Source of the DNA: Rhynchospora pubera
Lineage: Eukaryota > Streptophyta > Magnoliopsida > Poales > Cyperaceae
Assembly: GCA_028095005.1 (NCBI GenBank)
Contig: CM051463.1
Coordinates: 6,370,295 to 6,434,294 of the forward strand
Direction of reading: 5' to 3'
Length of the DNA: 64,000 nt
A program made the translations under genes and the position numbers. Below are positions 58,490-64,000 of this stretch, one piece after another (position 1 is the first letter of the stretch; every line of letters begins with the position of its first letter). The notes under the pieces are model-generated. The model was not told the origin of the DNA. It ran no database searches and saw nothing but the letters and a program-made list of their open reading frames with translations.

Positions 58490-58850
58490 ATATATTGCAT
58501 ACTAATGTACGGAAGTTTCTGCCCATACTGATTCAAACTCTTCGATTTGTTTCAAAATGACCAATCCAAACTGTCCAATATGATCTCCCTATTGAAATCT
58601 CCTTGCCGACTAAATTTTAAAATTTTTTTCAAAATTTTTAAGTATGTGTTTTCAAATTTTTAAAATCTGCTATTTTTTAATGGTTCACAAAAAATTAGAT
58701 TAGCGATTTTCAAAAATTCTAAATTTTTTTTAAAAATATAAAATTTGGTCAGTAAGGAGATTATAATAGCAAAATCATATTAGACGGTTTGTATTTATCA
58801 TTTTGAAGTAGATAAAAAAGTTTGAATTTAGTATGCACCATATGATTTAT
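58490..58850. mobile_element. Hairpin MITE, diverged
   Basis: The core GACCAATCCAAACTGTCCAA, GATCTCCCTATTGAAATCTC and the right-hand TATTAGACGGTTTGTATTTA match the hairpin family. The arms GCATACTAATGTACGG and TAGTATGCACC are weakly inverted. Both arms carry many substitutions. Confidence 0.65.
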
Positions 58851-59174
58851 GGTTATTACGTTTTTGCAATTTGGAATCTAATCATTAGTGTAACATAACA
58901 TGCCTATTATTTTAATTTGAAACTTGAAAGTCAATTTTTTTATAAGATCAACGAACAATTTATAACTACAAAAAATAAGTTCTAGATATTTATATTTTAA
59001 ATATAACTAAATTATAAAACTAATAAATGAGCTGATATAAAGTCCGAATTAGATTCAAGTTCAATTTATTTTATTCTCAATAGCTAATTTGATTGTTACT
59101 TGATGCTAAGATTAGCTTGCTCGAGCTCAATTCATTTGTCCTTAAAAATCCAAATTAGTATTTGATAGATCAAA

Positions 59175-60085
59175 TAAATAATTAATTAGTTTTATGCCAT
59201 CCTAAAATATAGTTAATTTGAGATATACCATTGTTAGATTTCTAATTAGATTTATGTCATTATGAAAATGTTTTAATTAGATATATGTCATTTTCTTATT
59301 CAAAAAAAAAATTGAACTCTAAAAAAGCCATTCTGAAATCTAAATCTATCAATATTTCTAAAAACTCCCAAATTGTCCCTGCTAATAAACCATTTGAGAA
59401 CGTGCAAAAAGTTATATATATATATTTCTGTTATATAAAGTATATTTCTTCATAATTTGCTAAATTGAAAAATGACGTTCAAACGCCCACTTTATAAAAT
59501 AATAATATACATAAAATGGGAAAAATATATAAGTGTATGGTTAAATAAAGTTTGGTACAATCATCCGTGTGTTGCTTGCATGGATTCTTCATGTACGATT
59601 AAGTTTGGTAAAATGAAAAAAATATATAATTATGTGGTTAAAGGTGCCTTTATGGATTAAGTTTTCACTGAACCACTCGTACAATTTAATTATAAATTTG
59701 CAATCTTGATTGGATGATAAGTGGACAGCTAATCTGGATTTTAAATACACACACCTACAGAGAGGTGCTCTTAACCTTTATAAATTGTTCTATATCAAAT
59801 TTCATGCATCGGCATAAAGCTAATTTTTACATTTTTACTGTGGCACAAAATTCATTTTAATTAATTTGTAGTGGCATAAAACTAATTTGTCATTTTGTGA
59901 TGACATGTTTCTAATTTAAAATTTTTGTTGTGGCATATTTAAAAGGGTAAAATTGAAAAATTAATTTGATGATGACATAAAACTAATTTATACTATTTTA
60001 CAATAGTATAAAACTAATTTGTCATTTAGTGATGGTATTTGTTAATTTTAAATTTTCACGGTGACATAAATTTAATTAACCCAAT
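59175..60085. repeat. Repeat block of GGCATAAAACTAATTTGTCA units, partly inverted
   Basis: Left phrases TTTTATGCCATCCTAAAATA and TTTATGTCATTATGAAAATG are complementary to right phrases GTGGCATAAAACTAATTTGT and ATGACATAAAACTAATTTAT, which themselves repeat in tandem (about 59870-60040). Probably a foldback element or two insertions of a family also present at about 47450-47620. A short frame at 59472-59660 inside it has no motif. Confidence 0.5.
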
Positions 60086-60980
60086 AATTAATGATCAATC
60101 AGAAAATAACATATCCATAATATCAGACTCCAAGCTGATCACCACATATGGCTGTATGGTACAGTTTCAGAATACCAAAAACAGCGACCATGTCATCTGT
60201 CAATGACTAGAAATTTGCAAAAAAGAAAATGTCAATAGTATGCGTCCTTGGAAACAACTGGTGCCAACAGACCATGTTGAACAACAAATTGTACAAAGCA
60301 TTAATTAATTTTGTCTAATATTTAAAAAAAGTATTCTACTAATAATTGTTCTTTTTTTTTCTGCCAGTAAAATTTCTGGTTGCTACTAGAGGAATCAAAT
60401 CCAGGTTGGTTTTAGCTGCCGTGACTTGTAAAAGTAGAAATGAAGTGCACGAAATGTACAAAAGAAGCCACATTTTTAATTTAATTTCCATAACAAAAAA
60501 AGATATGTCACTCATATCATATCATCCGAGTTAAGAGACAGCTGGCAAGGCAGTAGGCGTGGTCCTGGTCTAAACGGTCACAATTCCACATTTTAAATTT
60601 CAACTTTCAAATCTCATTCCAACTGCTGACTCATCCAACGCCGCGGCCAAACATTCTCGTCCCCCCTCCATTTCACCCAAACAGATACCTCAAACATCAC
60701 CTAATAAGGACGCCTCCGTTTTCTTAAAACAGAGAACAAATCGGTACTTTGTCTTTACTCGGTGATTGCTAGTGTGGCAGAGAAACCTCACCCCAAATCA
60801 AAAGGCACTTAGAAATAGTCAACAATTCAAACGCTTCTCGTCTCTTCTCTTCTCATCAAATTCATCTCCTCTCTTATCTCACCTCTTCAAACCCAGAATC
60901 AATCAAGGCTCAATTCTCTCAATTTCACTCCAATCTCTCCTCTTCTCTTCTCTCGCAAGAAACCCACAACGATTGTATCC

Positions 60981-61241
60981 ATGTCGATTGTTCTCAGCCC
61001 TGATCAACACCAATTGGAGGCGATCTCGCGCCCGGAGCCGTGCAACAAGGCGAAGGGAGTGCCGCCGGTGCCGCCTTCAGCGAGACAGAGAGATGCGACT
61101 AGAGGCCGAAGGATTCCTTCCAATAAGGAGTTGTTGAGGAGAGCGCTGTCGCCTCCGGTTCGTCGGCGGGGCCCGCCAGGACTCAGGAAATGGACCTTCA
61201 GACCGTTGCCGAGCCGGCTCCGTAACATGTCTCTTGATTAG
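60981..61241 (+). CDS. Unknown small basic Arg/Pro-rich protein
   Basis: An intronless 86-aa frame starting MSIVLSPDQHQLEAISRPEP and ending PSRLRNMSLD. A pyrimidine-rich leader (about 60830-60970) typical of plant 5' UTRs precedes it, and GC content is much higher than in its surroundings, so it looks expressed. The C-terminal block KELLRRALSPPVRRRGPPGL then RKWTFRPLPSRL is shared with the protein at 57152, about 3.6 kb upstream in the same orientation. No signal peptide, membrane segment or named domain was seen. Function unknown; the motif may be a docking peptide. The frame at 60766-61137 in another phase is a shadow. Confidence 0.65.
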   Translation: MSIVLSPDQHQLEAISRPEPCNKAKGVPPVPPSARQRDATRGRRIPSNKELLRRALSPPVRRRGPPGLRKWTFRPLPSRLRNMSLD

Positions 61242-64000
61242 ATAAAGAATCAGAGTTCCTTTTTGGTTCTTGATGTTTTTTTTTATTTTCTTTCTAGTTT
61301 CTGTTGTTTGGGAAACTGATTGAGTTTGTGTATAGAAGAATTAGGAGTTAGGAAGCAGTTTACTGTCATATTATAGCGATTTCAGTTGGAGAAATCGATT
61401 TATTTCGGGTTGAGAGGATGTAATTCAATCAGGATTTAATCAATTACGAGCTGATTAATCAGGCCTTTTGCATTACTTTCAATATTCTTAATTTCTCCTT
61501 TTCAATTTTGTGGCACTCTGAGTTGAAATTTCACATCGGTTTAGGTATTAGTAAATTATTACATTTCAGTTCTGAGTTGGTATCAAAGATAATTTATTTT
61601 CTTCAGTTTCCGCATATAATATTTGAAAATAAAAATGTGCCAGAAATGAACCTTCAAACTTGTGACGTTTTAATAATTATTATTCAGCAAGTTTAATCAT
61701 ATGTGACTGCAAGTTGTACACGAGTTCTGTGACTAAGTTAAGTAATAAAATAGCCTTGCTTCTACGGATCAGGAAGCTTAATTAGTGCCGAAAATTGTTG
61801 TCTACATTTCAGACGAAATATATATTTGGCAGATTGGTAATGTGTTTTTTCATTTTATTGTTACGTTGGCGACAGATTTGTTTCGACTACATGATGTATC
61901 AATATCGATACCATTGCAAAAATTTATCAGATAAGAAAATTAGAATATAATATATTCTTTGTAGTTTATTCATGTGTCGAATTTGATAGGTTTGAAATCT
62001 TATATATCATTATCATCTATCAATTCATTTAAAAGTTTGCTGCACACTTCATAAAAAAATATAGTGAAAGTAAAAATTCATATTCATGAAAGTTAGTGTT
62101 GTATTCAATTATATGCAAACTATATAAAAGTTATAGTGAAAATAAAATTTCAAATTCATGAAGATTAGTGTTGTATTCAAATGTCTGGTTGGAAATAAGT
62201 TGGATATAAGGAAAAAAAAACATTCTAAAATAATATTATTTTAACTCAAATAGAACCACATGCGTTCTTAAAAAAAAAAATCTAGTAGAAACACAAAAAG
62301 AATATAATGAAAGTAACAAATCTTTCTCCTTTCTCCGTTCTAGTGAGAAATAAGCCTACACAATATTACTTTTTACAAGTGCAAGGAGGTACATTACATG
62401 TGCTACTGACAAAGTTAGCAATAACGGAATTATCAGTATCAATACTGGTAATGATAATTGTCATAACTAGAATTAGTGATTTTAGTTACGAAGTACTTTT
62501 TTTTTTCCTTTAATTTACTAGAATAAGAGATACAATACCTATTTTTTTATGTCAATTTTTCTCTATTATCCTATCAAGTGATTTACTAGTCTCTATTCTC
62601 TAACACAATTTTTTTCCCCATAAACAAAGGATTGCTATATAGAACATTGCTATTATTAGGTTAGTTATGTTGTAACAAAAGGCATGCTCATGTCACCCAA
62701 ATTGTAGTTTCTTAGACATGTAAATAGGGTTTTGGAGTTTTTGGTGTTGGAAAACTCAATACGGAGACGTGTGTGCTTTTGTGTGTGTGTTTTTTTTCTT
62801 TTGTGGAAACATGTTTTTAAAGATGTTGGTGTGTTGTGACGTTTTTATCGGATTTTATATTTTTGTTTGAACAAAATAAAAAAAACCATAGTAATACTAT
62901 AATTATGCTGAATCCAAATTAAAATAACTTGTAGTAAAATGCATCGGCAAATCGGTAGTAGAGAACGATATTCGAATTACATTTAACCTTAAATAAGAAA
63001 TTTTGGTTATATTGAATTATAGTATATAATTTTTAACTTTTTGGAGATAAAAAATAGATTAAATCTGCCTAGAAAACGTACCAAATCAAGCAATATTTAT
63101 ACTTTCACAAATATAAAAATAACATATCAACATGAAAATATAATTAAAAAAAAACTATGTTTTTTTAATAAACAAAATTATTTGATAACTTACAGTTGAG
63201 GAAGTTTTCTAATCGTTAATTTTTTTTTTACCATTTTAGATAAACATTCAATAGTTAACTATCTTTTTATTTAGAAATTATCATTTAGTCATATATCAAT
63301 TATCATTTAGAAGTAACTGTTCATTTAGTAATAACAAGAGAGTATTTAATATCTACATAGTCAGCAATACGACAAAATATCAATAGATGTATGCGTTCAC
63401 TTTGTTTATTGTAAATATTTATTTATATATATTCACTTTATCTTTGCGTATGTGTTCACTTTGTTTCGTTTATATGTTCAATTTGTTTGTTATAGATGTT
63501 CATTTTATTCTTGTATCAATACATTTTGTTTTATGTTCATCTTATCTTTGTATCTGTTCACTTTGTTGATGTATATGTTTATCTTTGAGAAAACAAGATA
63601 GAGTTCACATGATAGAAGCGGAAGAAAATGAGACTGAAATAAAGAAAGAGAGGTGGAATCAAAGGAAAATCTGAAGAGAGTAGAAATGAAGGTGAGATAA
63701 GGAATAGGAAGAAGTGAGAGAGAGGGGAAAGACGGCCGGGTTAGGAAAGGAAAGAAAGGGGGCATACGAAAATTGCTTCCTACACGCTTCAAGTTTGGAG
63801 ATCCACTCCTCTTTCCCTTATCGATAGGGAAAATCAGCTATATACCCCTCAAATCATAGCCAATTGGAAATATCCCCCTCTAATTATTATATTTGGAAAT
63901 ATCCCCCTCCAATCTTCATGACTATAGATATATATCCTTTTTCTTATTTTCAATGATTTTTTAATTTTGAAAAATTGCTTTCAAAATTTTCGGACAGAAA
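61242..64000. other. AT-rich intergenic to the window end
   Basis: About 63380-63590 is a TTCACTTTGTTT-rich stretch of the family seen at 1902. From 63592 to about 63770 the plus strand is G/A-rich. At 63830-63920 the phrase AAATATCCCCCTC is repeated (about 63867 and 63896), probably the start of another element cut by the window edge. No gene was recognised. Confidence 0.45.

Noticed and set aside
60766..61137. 123-codon frame overlapping the small gene at 60981
   Set aside because: It runs through the pyrimidine-rich leader in a different phase; the frame at 60981 has the conserved motif and a better start.
1..64000. CRISPR array, operon or prokaryotic-type defence system
   Set aside because: Gene structure is eukaryotic throughout; no regularly spaced identical repeats with unique spacers were seen.

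Overview
The window is AT-rich nuclear DNA of a flowering plant. The evidence is multi-exon genes with short GT-AG introns, a chloroplast-targeted photosystem II protein, a NAC transcription factor, plant-type ABCG transporters, and intergenic space full of plant DNA transposons (CACTA, hAT, MULE/FAR1) and a SINE. The sequence alone does not fix the species or say whether it is a eudicot or a monocot. All calls come from reading the sequence and from knowledge of the families; no database search was run.

Left part (1-19,000), gene-rich. The minus strand opens with a fragment of an SH3P-type (BAR/SH3) gene whose expected ATG reads ATA. Two tandem ABCG half-transporter genes follow (2849-6241 and 8806-13958) with identical lengths for exons 2-6. 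The first intron of the second gene holds a decayed extra copy of the promoter and first exon. A divergent pair comes next: PSB27 (minus, 15210-16113), a lumenal photosystem II assembly/repair factor, and a NAC gene of the NARS1/NOR-like clade (plus, 16838-18772). They share about 720 bp containing two G-boxes, one of them joined to two I-boxes.

Middle part (19,000-50,000), transposon-dominated. Three non-autonomous CACTA elements with intact ends and matching 3-bp target duplications lie at 22447-25809, 25951-28438 and 29623-32600. The first carries exons and introns of a FANCJ/BRIP1-like helicase and is itself split by a hAT element. The third carries an R2R3-MYB R3 exon with a compensated frameshift. 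A decayed FAR1-type MULE transposase gene (39712-42324) sits beside an intact, opposite-strand GRF zinc-finger/coiled-coil/tail-anchor gene (42918-43322). Through this region runs a family of about 400-bp hairpin elements sharing an inner core but differing completely in their outer arms, often at (TA)n/(GA)n microsatellites. Four hAT-like MITEs, a SINE with a 14-bp target duplication and several tandem repeats are also present.

Right part (50,000-64,000). A complete five-exon clade-E-like PP2C phosphatase gene (52274-54827) is followed by two related small intronless genes (57152-57568 and 60981-61241). They share a C-terminal arginine/proline-rich motif of a family I do not recognise. The rest is AT-rich intergenic sequence with hairpin and repeat families.
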